Assembly (NCBI GenBank): GCA_907163375.1
Contig: CAJQUW010007924.1
Span: 248,001 to 312,000, forward strand
From: Prostheceraeus crozeri
Taxonomy: Eukaryota; Platyhelminthes; Polycladida; Euryleptidae
Direction of reading: 5' to 3'
Length of the DNA stretch: 64,000 nucleotides
Shown: piece by piece, positions 25,415 to 38,155 of the stretch
How positions within the stretch are numbered: the stretch's first letter is position 1
Layout of the letters: each line of letters begins with the position of its first letter
Made by a program: the position numbers and the translations under genes
Notes under the pieces: model-generated
What the model saw: the letters and a program-made list of their open reading frames with translations, nothing else
Told to the model about the DNA's origin: nothing
The model's database searches: none

Positions 25415-26437
25415 CCCTAGGATTATCAAGGTGTGATAAATTTATCACACCTTGAACAAATATCCACATGGAAATATAATAAACGATTTTCACCCGGTCT
25501 TCATTTGTTAATTTTATCCTATCTATGTAACATGAATGCTGAAAGGATCTGAAGTTAGTTATTCACCTCAGTTTTCAGTTGGCAGCTGCTACTGTATCAT
25601 GCACCATGCCATTGTATTAAGCATCATGACAGAAATGTTCAAGAAGAACAAAAGAAAAAGAGCGATATCATGTTTGTTTACAATAAAACGAAGAGTGGAG
25701 TAGATGTGTGTGACAAAATGTGCAAGCAGTACTCCGTGCGATCGATGGTAAGGCGATGGCCTCAAGTTCATTTTCAAAACATGCTCGATGTCGTTGGTGT
25801 GAACACTTTCTCTCTGGTGTGCCTGAATGCTGCGGACATGGGTGACAATTCACGTCGACACGGTAGAAGAAATTTTCTTTACTCCCTACCCAAAGAACTT
25901 GTACTCCCATTCATCCACCTTCGAATTCAGAGGCCGATTTGACTGTCAAACATTATCATGCGAGCTATGGTGCGCCAGGCATAGGCTGCATCAGATGCCG
26001 AGCACAACGACTTCCTGTCTGTGCCGCGCAGAGGGGAAAATGAGCCGGAATATCACCCTCTCTTCCAAGCAATGTATTCGGTGCCAACAATTCCTATGCA
26101 AAGTGCACACAACTGAGATCTGTTTGTCATGTGTTGAGGAAGACTTCAGCTAGATTTCACCATGTAAATTTGTTTTTGGACTTTGCAAAATGTTTTTCTC
26201 TGTGTACAATAATATGGACATTTCATTGGCAATTAGCATTTTCACTTTTTATTTCACAAGTCATTTGGAAGCAATTGGAGGACCGATGAGGTTTATATTA
26301 AAGCAAGACATAACTTATGCCTATACATGACTTAATACATATGGTGTATTTGCAAGATAAGAGCTTAAAATCTAGGTGTGATAAATTTATCACACCTTGG
26401 TCATTCTAGGTTGGCTATTACCTTGGTAGTCCTAGGG
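25415..26437 (+). mobile_element. piggyBac DNA transposon, internally deleted and decayed
   Basis: The terminal inverted repeats CCCTAGGAYTAYCAAGGT lie at both ends. The TTAA target duplication expected of piggyBac is not preserved (TTTA at the left, AATG at the right). Just inside each end is a perfect palindrome: 28 bp at 25427-25454 and 24 bp at 26374-26397, each being a run ending GGTGTGATAAA followed by its complement. The interior encodes only the C-terminal part of a piggyBac transposase. At 1,023 bp it is under half the usual length of an autonomous copy, so it could move only if supplied with transposase in trans. Confidence 0.85.
25571..26153 (+). pseudogene. piggyBac transposase, C-terminal fragment
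   Basis: The frame ending at 25,942 contains YNKTKSGVDVCDKMCKQYS followed by VRRWPQVHFQNMLDVVGVN. This is the conserved block near the end of the piggyBac DDE domain (usually YN.TKGGVD..D.......RRWP). After 25,942 the reading shifts. A Cys-rich tail follows in two frames: GCIRCRAQRLPVCAA (about 25,987-26,040), then QCIRCQQFLCKVHTTEICLSC up to 26,153, matching the C-terminal zinc-binding domain of the family. At least two frameshifts separate the pieces, and the N-terminal two thirds, including the first catalytic aspartates, are absent. Confidence 0.85.
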
Positions 26438-29400
26438 AATGATAATCTTCAATTTTTCTTTAGCCGTTTGACAATATCCGTTTTACAAAGAATAAATGTT
26501 GAGAATTGATGTAAAGCATCCATTACTTATTTTCTTATGAGATAAATATTTTCCATCAATTCATTTAAGTAATCCTGATAAGAATGAAATAGTATACACG
26601 TACATATACAAATGCGTCAAATACAACCGCTTATCATTAATTATGCGCGTACCACCCAAAACTTGAGCAGCATGACATTGAAATTTCATGCATAGCTTTG
26701 TTGACTGGCAAGCTTATTTCGTTGCTTGTTTATGTCAATCAATCTAAAAATGATAAATAATCGATGACTATCTTTTACCGGCGCCCAAAATGTCTGAATA
26801 CACGCATATCCTATTTTCATTTAATATGCACTTGCAGTGTTGGCGGCAGGTACTTGTGCGAGTCACATTTGTAGCTATATCATATGTCAATGACGACACA
26901 CTTGACCTCAATGTTGCACCTATGGTCAGTCTCGGCTTGTTGATTTTATTCCAAATAAGTTTTTGACAAGCAGTAAACACAGTAGACATAAGCCATTGAA
27001 AGACAGTAGAATATCTCCATCGGTCAATGCCCAGCGTGTTGCAGTAATACAAATGAGCAATGAAGCGTTACTATTTGAAATTAAATTGGTGTAATCAAGC
27101 ATTCAGGAAATACTTGTATAAATATTCATTGTAGAGTCAAGACTAGAGCAAAACTAGAGACGTGGCCTAATTATAGGCCATAAGACCATAATGCATTGAT
27201 TAATGTTAACAGGTAAATTTTTCGTCACTAAATATTCACGAATTGGCAAATAGCGAATTTTGCGACTTTATGTTTTCATGAATTCACTCAACTGCTTGGC
27301 TAAAATGCACTCACTACAAAAATTACACACATCGAAAATATGATCGAAGCATGTAGCTAAACAATTTACAATACTGACATAAAAGCATCCCACAAACTTC
27401 CATATCTCGGCATGTCAAAGATTTTCGAATCGACTAATTGATCCTCAATGACGATATCGGACAATTTCAATTGACTAGAAGGTTGTACCATGATTGTAAC
27501 TGCCATAGATACCGATAATAGATATTTTCTGTCAACAAATTTCACACGAGTTTGCTGTCTTGCTGAATAATGTGAATAGAATAAACAAATAATGAGCATG
27601 AGCTGTATCCTCAGCTATCTTTCATCAGAAATCATCAAAAAGCTAACTTACTAATGTGCACTTAAAAATCTTAAATTTTGAAATAATGTAATTCGCATTA
27701 AGACCTTGCATTTTTAAACTGACCTTCTTTATAAACCATGCATTTTCGAGTTTAATGAATCCAAAATGATCAGTTTGTTTAAAAATGGAATTACTGCAAT
27801 CACTTGCAATAATTACTTTTTGAAATCAACAATAATAACTAATTGCTTGTAACAAAAGTAATTAATTGCTCAGTCAGCAGCTAACTGGTGATGATTCGTA
27901 GATTTTGGTAAAATCCTCAAGGAAATCATAGCCTGCGTTCTGTCCACATATCCATATCATATGCTTGTATGACACATTCAGCTACATTTCGGGGAACACT
28001 GAGTATTCTATTGCACATGGTTGAGAGTTTTAGCCATTTAAGATAAAATCGTTCAACACTAAAATTCAAACATTAATTTCGACATAGAGTCTGGATTCCA
28101 TTGGCATTGCTTCATCGCTGTCGCGCTACTGTCAGGGAAAAGTGAGTGTACTTCACCACAGGCTTCACAGTTATGTTCCTTTTTCCTCCCTGGCCTAACT
28201 CCCATGAAGAAACCAGCTAGCTATAGGCCCCTATTCAAGGAACATATTATAGGCCCCTATTGGAAACCTTTTCCAATAGTTGGGAGAAGCGAAGAATGAT
28301 TGATGACACTTCAATCAGTTGACCGGGGAAATATTTGTAAGACTGTAGCACAACGAAGTGATGTTAATTTAGGCCAGGATTAAGACGGTTGCTGATGAAA
28401 ACTACTTTATTTTAAAGAACCGAATTTTTTAAAATCCCCTGAAAAGGGTTAGGGGGAATTACTTGCTATTAATTTAAATCCATGAATAGAGGTAGTGTGA
28501 AACTCAATAAACCTGCATATAACAGCCATCTGTATTACTAAGTACAATATTCTGTATACAATATAACTGTCTCAGTTTTGGAAGTTATGGAACAAGGTTT
28601 GAAAAAGACTTAGGCATGCCGATTAACATGTTTTGTGTTAATTCGACATGGAAATAATGAACACCACCGAAACTGATGTACTTATCGCTATACATCACTT
28701 GACGCCAGTCGTCAAGAGTCCAATAGCATGAGATCGAGCAAAGTGCAATATGCTTCTGATGTTTTTTTTGTTGCAGTCTCCGTATTTTTACAAAATGTTA
28801 TGTTCAAGCATATTATTTGAAATTATTGTGCAAGTAAATTAACTTGATCAGGGTTGCACGATGGCAAACGATTTCCAGCGGTGGATATTGACGGTAAGAA
28901 CACGCAACCTCTTCTATCCTTCTACGAGTACAATTACATCTTGCTTATTAACTGGAAGTCATGGGACAGGAGATATGCCCTTCGTTAAAAGCATATTTGA
29001 GTCAGCCTACAACAGTAGGCCAGCAGATACGTAGTCAATCCAATTATGAATAGCATCCTCATTGACACTGATATCATAGTGCCTCAATCACATTGACTGC
29101 GAGATCCTTGAAAACAAATTTGTGATCTGACTTATCACTGCTATCTTAATGGCGTCTTGTCGATTTCCAAGAATTTTGCAAACTTCACTACAAGACGTTT
29201 CAAATATTGCAGTGATGTGAGCATTTCAATTATTGGAGGACCATCTTCAATCCCAGAAAGCGCTGTATAAGTTTATTCTGTACTTTGTGATGGTCAAATG
29301 CGTTACATTTAGGAGATTTTACACGTGAGTTTTTTCAAAGCCATAGCTTTGCATAACATCGTCCTTCAACTTTTTTATGAATTCATTTTGAATACACAAG

Positions 29401-31259
29401 CACTAAGAGTGTAGAACAGTGCATTCGAACTTTTGAGTGAGCTAGCGATGCTTTTGCAGCCGCTCACTGGTGAACGAAAGAGATTTGAAGCTGCTACCAC
29501 TGAACTGAGCTAGTATCTTTCCAATGCATCAAACTACCATCGATCTATTGATAGCGCTTAAATGACCTAAAATAGCCTTAAATGACCGCCAACAAGAGAA
29601 AAAGGTGCAGCGGATTGATATATTTATTGAAATGTCTGACCATTTGACGTTTTGATCATTTTCGCATCTGTTTTCGCCTGCACGTAACACATGTGACTGC
29701 AAGCAAAATTTTCCATGTTCACATTGAGGTCTCTTTATTTGTACATCTCCTTGCAAAAATTGACCACCTAAATCAATAATTTTTAACATGCGCAAGAATG
29801 AAAATTTATAATGCTGATAAATTCAGTGATGATAATTCCTAAATATTTTCGAATTGACGAGAAAAGTCAAATAAAAATGATTACTACCACGTCCCAATAG
29901 ATTGACACTCTACCAAATAGTGAAAGGATGGCGACAATGCGAGAGCACAAACAATATAGATAATGACTTCGGCTACTTAAGCTAATTGTTTCCTCTGGTA
30001 TTCATTGAATAGGTCTGCTACTTTTTGACACACTACTGGCATTTCGTCTAAGTTAGTCTACCAGTAATGATCAGTAAATGATGTTTTCTTGAAAACAGAG
30101 AGCCAGTAGAGTAATTGAATATTGATAGATAGTGTGAAGAAATTGCTTCTTAATTCTCGAAATGTCGCTAAAAGCAAGGACCTTCCCCGCGTATAATTCG
30201 ACAAGCGCATAATTCTTTATCATGAACCAGGGCTGTATAGCAGGATTTTCCAGTTTTTTAATCCCAGTTTTATCCATCCCAAGTAATAAATCAATAATCG
30301 AACCATAGCAATCCCACAGGTCCATGAACTTGAAACTATCATTTTCAACATTTTGCTCTGTCAGTCTGCATCTACATGTAATTAAATGCATGTTCATATC
30401 CTATGTCAAAGCTGTGACGATAATAATTCATTTTACAAATGATCAATAGACTTTATTATTAAACTGCTGAAGAGCATCATCAAAATCTTATTGAGACAAC
30501 TACTTACTAATTTATTCACCACAAAGTTTTTCTAGAGACCTATATATTTCTATGTATACGAGTATGCATGCACATAGCATGGATGGAAATGAAATAATAT
30601 ATAGGAAATTAATCAATTGATTGAAATGGTGGTTACTGTTATCAGGAAAACTGATGTTGTAGTCTGCATTTGCTACTTTGAAACATGTTACTTTTTGCAT
30701 TTGTTTATTGGTTGCATGGAGAATGGAACAACAAATCGATTTCAACACGAAAATCGCACATTCAGCTATTTGGCTCTTATTCACTGACAAGTCAATTAAT
30801 TTTAACCGTGCATTTTACATCCCGAGGCTGAGAATGTGTATTGGGAGTAATCGATTTTCGATACATCAATCAATTTTATTCAATCAATTGATCATTTACT
30901 CTGTTGCACTAAGTAGGTCAGCATGCATGTAGTGGTTGATCTGCGTATACCTACTTTCATGAATCGATACTTCATGAGCTGATGCCATAGATGTATTGTA
31001 TAGATGTAAGATATATGTAATTGATGTGCAAGATTAAAAATTTGAAAAAATGCGCTGTAAAAGAGCATTAAAAGACGAATCTTTCAGACAGCTCTTAATA
31101 AATATGATTTGTCTCACAGTGCAATTGAATTGCAATAATTTATTCAATAAATCAATTAAAAATACCTGTCCATTTATATTCATTTTTTATCAATTAACTT
31201 TTCCTCTGTCCTTGGCTTCGATTCCTTAACTTTCAATTATCTGTAGCATTCAGTCATAC
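26438..31259. other. intergenic, nothing recognised
   Basis: Nearly 5 kb of AT-rich sequence without a supportable gene. Near 28,222-28,262 the phrase TATAGGCCCCTATT occurs twice in direct orientation. Open frames here (up to 108 codons) are within chance length. Confidence 0.45.
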
Positions 31260-31590
31260 TTAAGTGGTTGTGTTATTAACGGTGCAGTGTGCAGCTGAAG
31301 CCACATGGCATCATTCGGGTCTTATGCACTTGCTCATTATTCACGCAGTCACACGCGAACAGTATATGGAGGGGGCAGAAGCTGATTCCATACCAGTCAC
31401 TGAGTTAGAAGTCTATATCCGTCCCTAACACAAACACGGTCTCTGGTTGCACTGCTGTGATAATCCAATCTGCGTTCGTCGCGGTAGCTGACAGTCTGCA
31501 ATACAACGTTGCTAGGGCTTACATTGTGCAGGCGGTAGACACCACGGACTGTATGTAGTCAGAACGTGTACATCCGCCATCTTCCTAACC
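31260..31590 (+). promoter_or_regulatory. probable promoter and 5' untranslated region of the repeat-protein gene
   Basis: GC content rises to about 50% against roughly 33% on either side. A CCAAT box lies at 31465-31469. A YY1-like CCGCCATCTT motif lies at about 31574-31583, directly before the first ATG of exon 1; in many animal promoters this motif lies at or just after the start of transcription. No TATA box was seen. This is inferred from composition and motifs only. Confidence 0.35.
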
Positions 31591-31740
31591 ATGCATTCTG
31601 TCCTTATTCATGGGGCGTATCTTCGACGCAGACCTTTATTACTAGATCCTCTATGTTTCCAGGAAGGGGTTCGATCCAGGTTGTCGGACTACATGGGCGT
31701 TCCTGGTGGAGGGAGAGATCCTGATGGATTTGTCCGACGG
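31591..31740 (+). CDS. exon 1 of the repeat-protein gene (proposed start)
   Basis: The frame is open from ATG at 31,591 for exactly 50 codons up to a consensus donor, CGACGG|GTAAGT, ending in phase 0. The stop in the intron follows two codons later. The protein starts MHSVLIHGAYLRRRP and ends GGGRDPDGFVRR. An in-frame internal ATG at 31,690 (DYMGVPGG) is an alternative start. A TTTCCAG acceptor at 31,662 would instead make this an internal 78-bp exon, also phase 0. The GC-rich sequence upstream favours a first exon. Confidence 0.5.
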
Positions 31741-31826
31741 GTAAGTTGATTATCTTCAAAGTTAAAATCAGAAATCAAGAAATACCAAAGTAAAGTACTT
31801 CAACGTTTTACAGATGAAAGGAATAG

Positions 31827-32216
31827 GGCTGTTAATCAATCTATTTTTTTAATAGTCGACAAATCGAGTTAAAAATATCGACTAATCGACTTGTCGAATG
31901 ATGAATTCGAATATTTAAAAATCAATTCAATGTATGTCGATCGATTTCGAGTTTATTCAAAACCTATCTTGTAGCTGAGACAGCAGTTTTTATACATGGA
32001 TAAGTCATGGTCAATGCAATTGACTAAAAGATGCTAAAATTGGAACATTTGGAGAGGCACAGATGAAGAGTTCTCATTCATTAATACATTAGTACGTGAT
32101 TTAATGCACAGTGTCTCTGCAATACGGGTATGAGCACTTCTAAACAAAACCTTGAAGTCCTCTTGGCTTGATTCGTGTGGAAGATGGGTTTTAAATAAAC
32201 TCGAAATCGATCGACA
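31827..32216. mobile_element. hAT-like end with internal inverted repeats
   Basis: It starts TAGGGCTGTTAATCAATC and continues with repeated (A)ATCGAC motifs, a layout common at hAT ends. A 34-bp inverted pair lies at 31935-31968 and 32183-32216 (TGTCGATCGATTTCGAGTTT and complement). No matching right terminus or target duplication was seen. It begins 86 bp downstream of the exon 1 donor. Family assignment is tentative. Confidence 0.4.
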
Positions 32217-34201
32217 AACATGGTCGTTCTCTCTGTGAGATCATTGGGGTCAGTTACCAATTCAATGTAATATCCTAATATTGTAAATACACAGTGTTGT
32301 CGATAGACTTTATGTGAATGTTCAATGGATCATTGATTTCTTGATGGATTTTAGGCTTGCAAGTGCTTAGAATTCATCATATAATATCCTGGTTTTCGAT
32401 ATACTCAAAAACCAGCATCCAAAAATGTACTAGCAGGGATGACGGCATGTTTTTCGAATAGCACAGTAATAACTTGATAGAGCATGTTTAACTTAAGTAA
32501 ACAGTCGAGTAGTTCAGAAGTCGTTTGAAATGCTACGAATTGAATATTTCTGTGAATTGCTGTATTTCTGAGACTCCATGCATAGTAAGGGTTAATAAAA
32601 TGACATATTCCCGGGATTTCACACTTCTTGGCTTTGTGGTTGATTTTATTACAATATCACACCGAAATATATGACTATAGTTCACAATTGCCTCTTTTGT
32701 CCATTTGGGTCTTTCAAAGTATTGTTCAAAATTTATATGTAATGTTTACCCATAACCTGTATTTGTAGGGTCTTTGATAAAAAGTGACACCCATGCATTA
32801 TACAACTTTTAATCTCCTCACATACTCGTATTATAATAAGTTATTATCTCCTCGATCTAGGATGTGAGTTGGCTGAGAAAGTGTTCCCCCGAACAGCCAT
32901 GGAAAAGCGAGTAGTTCATTAATGTTTGACTTATGATAAAGTAGTTTTTAACTTAAGATAAGGTTCATATCTTATCTTAAGTCGGAGGATTGAACTTGAT
33001 AATTTAGTTTAAGCTCTGTTAATTCATTTGAAATACACAGCACGATCAATAACATTGTGAACTGAATCATTATTTATCATTGTCACCCTGGTAATATTGA
33101 AAGAAGGATCGCCGTTCGAGGTGTTGCTGCAAATAGTAACTTCAAATGTTGTTCTTGTCAGCAAATCTTGAAGCCACATGGTATTCGCAATTTGGCGCCA
33201 AGATTCCTTAATTGTTTTTGACTGAAAAACAGGTGCGTAGTAATTACAGCACGCAAGCGATATGACGATGCCTCAACTTCAACATTCTGACAGAAGATGG
33301 AACAGCTCTCTAATTGTTGATTGCAGAATCAAAGCAGTCTCCTAATCTCCAGTTTCCAAATGAAAAAACGAAAAATCATTTGAAAAAAGAAAGGTTGAGA
33401 TTCCAATGAAGCTTGTCGCTTAGTTCTTTAGTATTTTAGGACAGACAAAATCTTTCCAGATTTTGATGAAAAATGTACAACAATCAACTGAGATAACAAA
33501 GAGCACTTCGATTTTCTGAATCTATGTCGATTACCGGTACGTCGTAAAGAACTATAAAATCTTCGTGATGACGACTTTGCCTACTCTTCGATTAAGATCA
33601 GCACTTCAAGAACTCCATCCTCTTCCTCACCCGTCTAGAGGTCCTGACTCCTTCATGCCTTTCAACTACCAGGTCCTGAAGAAGTATTTTTAGAGGAAGA
33701 AAGTTGTGCAGTTGCCCATGTACAACGAAGAGAATTTCCCCTGTATGTCCATCAATGTGTATGTCACAATCGCATTTCACGAACGCGTTTGATGAACTCA
33801 TTTATTGATAGACGAAGTGAATTCAATGAAACACTTGGTTGTTTCACTGAAAGGTAGAAAAAAAAGTTTTTTCGAAGCGATGCAATTTATGCAATAATTT
33901 CATTGGATATGCTTTGTTATTTTTCTATTTTACTACATATGCATGTTGATCGCATGCTAAATCTTAGCATTCCTTACATGAGAAAAGAAAATAGTTCTTC
34001 GTTTGACCGATACAATGTAATTGAATAAAATTTGGTATGTGTATCAGCAAGTTTTGCTTTTTATTTGAATTTGTCCATTGCACTACTTAAGTTTTCAACA
34101 CCACGCGCATTGCCACGACCATAAGTTTACAAAGAATGCTATTCAGCTTGGGGTCACAGGGTCAGGTGACTTTTGGATCACCCGATGATATCTCTACTGT
34201 G

Positions 34202-34824
34202 CTGCAGAGTTTGGTACTTATGGGTTATTTCCCCCCCCCCCACGTTTTCAAGTTTTCAAATTTGTCTAAAATCCGTAGAAATGAATTGATCGTCACAAAA
34301 CATGCAAAAATTTATGCAAATCAGACAAGTACGTTTTGAAATAGAGACGGTAACGTGAAGTGTAGAGATGTGTGCAGCTTGATCTGACTTTACCTGACCT
34401 CACCGTCTGAACAGATAGCACTTGATGGCAACAAATTCTTTTCTCGACAACTCGTGAAGTGATGATGACTAGGCCACATCTTCTACATTAACATTTGTAA
34501 CTTAAACAGGGTGTGGCGAGGAAGTAGTCGTGGGAGGATTTCAAATAGAAGTAGATGACACGAAGATGGAAAGAGAACAATGCACACACGAATAACAATA
34601 ATGCTTCGAACAGGCATTGTCAGATTACACTGCTGACATCGCTACACTTCATGTTATCGTCTCTACTGACTAAAGTACTTGTCCGATTTGCCTAAATTTT
34701 TGCAAGAGTAGAAATTATACTCAAATACGTGTCTCTAAAGTTTTGTGACGGTTGATTCATTTTTTGGGATTTTAGACAAATTTGAAAACGTGTGGAGATA
34801 ACCCATAGTACCCAGAGTTTTGCC
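34202..34824. repeat. imperfect foldback element with ~180-bp arms
   Basis: The left arm (about 34202-34385, containing TTCAAATTTGTCTAAAATCC) and right arm (about 34618-34824, containing its complement) pair over most of their length with many differences. This suggests an old MITE. The left arm has gained a run of ten or more C at 34,231. Ends and target site are unclear. The small frames in both arms are mirror images of each other and not genes. Confidence 0.65.
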
Positions 34825-37800
34825 ATAGAAGCTCGGTCTTGTAATATGCGTGGATGATCACAGAGAAGCGTGGATGACCACGCTGGTATCATATTAACTG
34901 GTATAATATTATGTAAGCCTGTGTGTAATGAATAGAGTTTTCACACATGCTCAACATTGTTCAGCCGGAAATGATTCAATCTAGAGAAAATATGAAATTT
35001 CTTTTACCGATTTGTATTAAAAATCAGATTAAATGAATAAATGCTTTATATTTCGCCGTAGTCAACCTCGTCAATTCGAATGATACATGCAAATGCTGGT
35101 CAATAGTGCTCAGGCCTACTATTCATCATCGACTTTTTGCACATGTAAGCATGCTTCTAGATTGCTCGGTTAATCGGTTCAGGTTTGCTGATTTTATGTT
35201 CAGTATTGTGACCAGCAAAATTCGATTTGACTGTTTTGGTTTCGGGCTCTGTTGTCAACATCGGTTTCGATCCGGACATTGTTTCCATTCTAACTATAAG
35301 CAGGAATAGTAAAATTATGATCAAAAATCGATGAATGTGATGAAAAAAGTGAAAGAAGCACCGATATCGGATACAGTGCATTCTGTGTAGAAAATGTCAT
35401 CTCAAATACATGATAAGTAAAAATGCTTGATAAGTTCTGTGGTTTCCGTCCATTCAATAAAGCGCCATAAATCTGATGACAAATTCCAATGTCAAATAAA
35501 ATGAAAATTGCATCGATTTGAAGATGAGTTGCCCAGCTAAATTAAAACCAATAAATCCTTTTATGATGCGAAAATTAACCTTTAGATTGAATTTGCTTCT
35601 CATGATGCATGCAACAGTTTGTAAATGGAAATTCTGAATTAATTTGGCAAAGTGAATTGAACTTCACATTGTTGTTCATAGTCACGAAAGATTCTTATCA
35701 ATGGTTTCAAGAGAATTGAATGCTTGTTCGCAACCTTTAATTGCTCATTAGCAGTTTGAATTGTCAAGGGTTTGAATGCTTTGAAGTAACGGCACTGCCA
35801 TGGTTCAGATCAATGCGGTACCAATAATATTTTATGTCAAATAGGAATGTTATATGACTGACTCGTCAATTGCATAATTTACTTGTGAATATTAATTATG
35901 ATGATATTCGAGATGCGCTACAATTGGATTTAGGCCTAGTGATAGTGCATCATACTTTAATTCTGCTGATTTGTATTGAATAGATTCATGAAATGTGGCG
36001 CTCAAGAGATGCCTGAGAAGCTGTGATCTTGCATCTTGACATCCATCCTTATCCGAATTGTGGAAATGATGGAAGCACCCGCTCATACAGTCATTAATTT
36101 TTTTAAGAATGTCCTCGTAAATTGAGTGGGTATCAAAGTCAATTAAACGAGCTGAGATATATCCTAGTTCACAGGATGTAGTGGATGTGGTCTTTTGAAC
36201 ATAAAAATTTTATTTTCTTCCAGAGCTTTTCGCTGCTATTTCAATTTTTATCCCTCCTTTTGCTCGATAGCGATGGTGACAAGTTAACTAAGACGTTGAT
36301 GCATAGAATGCAATCAATTTAACTGATTAAATATCTCAGGAGGAGTTCTCTTTGAAATGAGTTTGGTTACGAATAGCAAGAAAAAAAACAATCATTTTAC
36401 CGACACGTGTTTCGTCTTTATGCAGATATAATCATGGCAAATTCAAAATGCATAGATACAAGCAGATGATATACAAGAGAACAATTCGGCTACAGTCAAG
36501 CTTTCATATAAGCTCAAAGTCGATACAATCAAAATAACGTGAGAGAATTAGATACAGTGTGCAACTGTGTGTTCAGCTTTGGCTTGTGATCTTGAATGAA
36601 AGTCGATTTTTAGATTAGTAGTCCAAATCAATACAAACCTAATTCTTTACAAGAATGAAATGTCAAATTATTATTTTTCGCAAAATAATGCAGCTTATAG
36701 CAATCCCCACATCCTAATGGTTGATTTTCAATGTCAATTACTCAAAAGTATGTCACACTTCATTTGCAATTGGAAAAATAACTTTGGCAATGTAAGTCTC
36801 TTTCATCTGTCTTTAACTGTTCGCCACTCCTTCAAGTATTTCGAGGAAGTCTTTAAAACGCTACTCATCATTTACTTGATGAAGATCGTTGAATTTTTAA
36901 CCAAATTAGTTTACACACTTCATTTAAAAGGAAGCTTCACGAAGATGGTGATGATGTCTGCTTTACAACCAGTAACAATTTATTTTCCTTAAAAAATTCT
37001 CGGTGCGTGGCAATAGCCGATTAGTTTATAATTGTGTTGACAGCTGATTGCATACGCTTTATTTTTTTAATAATACTGGCAGTGAAATATTTGATCTGAT
37101 ATTCCCTCAATCATACGGCAACCACAATTTCCAAATTTTGATGCTCAAGAAAATATTTTCTGTAGATTCGGATTTCTTGACGAAAATAAACAAGACGGAA
37201 TGCCTTTTAATCGCCAGATCATGCTGAAATCAGTAATTTTCTCAGATTGACCCTATTTTCTAGACCGCTTGTCAACCTAAACTCATTATACAATTATTCG
37301 GAAATTTCTCGAAAATAGACAGCCCTAGCAACACTTCAATTCATCGTAACGAACTGTTCTCGTCGCGCGTAAATCTAATGCAAAATGCTTTTGCATATCC
37401 TCGAAAATGTGTCGTTTAGATATCAATTTCGAGTCTAATCACAATGCTTGAAATGTATTTACATAAAATTTTTTCTTTAATTGGTGCTTCTATTCTTTCC
37501 TCCTCCTCCTCCTCCCCCCCCCACCCACATTTTGCAATTTTTCCAAATTCATCGAATTTAGTCAAACTCAATCACATTGGATTTAGAATAAACTTGATCT
37601 GTCTTTGAGTGACAGCACAAAAACACTGAGAAGTCTTACTTTATCCCTGCGATGAGTGATTGGTCCCTTGGATACTGAGTTAGAATACAAGATACAACTG
37701 TGCTGCGATCATGAACTTCGTGGGATTGTTGTCTACACTGCAGCTACAGTGAACGGCAAAGCAAGTGCTGGGAATTTTCTACAAACCAGAGAATTTTGCA

Positions 37801-38095
37801 CACTCAAAGCTTTTGAGACGGTAGTGAGACTACACTTGTGAGCAAGAGAAGATCGCTGATATGCAACACTGGAGGGTGTCAACAACAACAATGTGGGGGT
37901 GAAGAATATAAGTACCTTTTAATTATACAAAATTATTAATTCATATTTGTATTTTATTTTTATTTATTTTAATAATATCCTTTATTATATTTCAAAAAAT
38001 TGTGTCATTTCTCAAACATATGAACTTTATATAATATGTAGCCCTATAATAAATATGTATATCTCTGCAAATCATTCACTTTCCCTTTGTTTTAG

Positions 38096-38155
38096 TCACG
38101 CGATGAAGATTGTATCAAATGCATGTTACGGATGCCTCACAAGAAATGTGAATCG
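38096..38155 (+). CDS. exon 2 of the repeat-protein gene (proposed)
   Basis: This 60-bp exon has very good borders: the acceptor TTTCCCTTTGTTTTAG and the donor AATCG|GTAAGT. Read in phase 0 from exon 1 it gives SRDEDCIKCMLRMPHKKCES, entering the next exon in phase 0. The CxxC plus a third Cys could bind metal. The other frames contain no stop either, so the frame rests on phase agreement with both neighbours. It was too short to be found as an open frame. Confidence 0.5.

Larger units (their letters stand above)
31741..38095 (+). other. intron 1 (about 6.4 kb)
   Basis: The intron holds a hAT-like foldback (31827-32216), a foldback at 34202-34824, a 12-bp-stem hairpin at 32951-32982 and a CT-rich/poly-C tract at about 37497-37529. 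Open frames such as 36660-36992 (110 codons) are within chance length. Nothing else was recognised. Confidence 0.45.

Noticed and set aside
36660-36992. 110-codon frame in intron 1
   Set aside because: The length is within what chance gives in 64 kb of AT-rich DNA, and no domain, splice context or repeat homology was seen.
37316-37330. CAGCCCTA as the missing right end of the hAT-like sequence at 31827
   Set aside because: The distance (5.5 kb) is possible, but flanking bases do not form a target duplication and the inner sequence does not match beyond about 10 bp.
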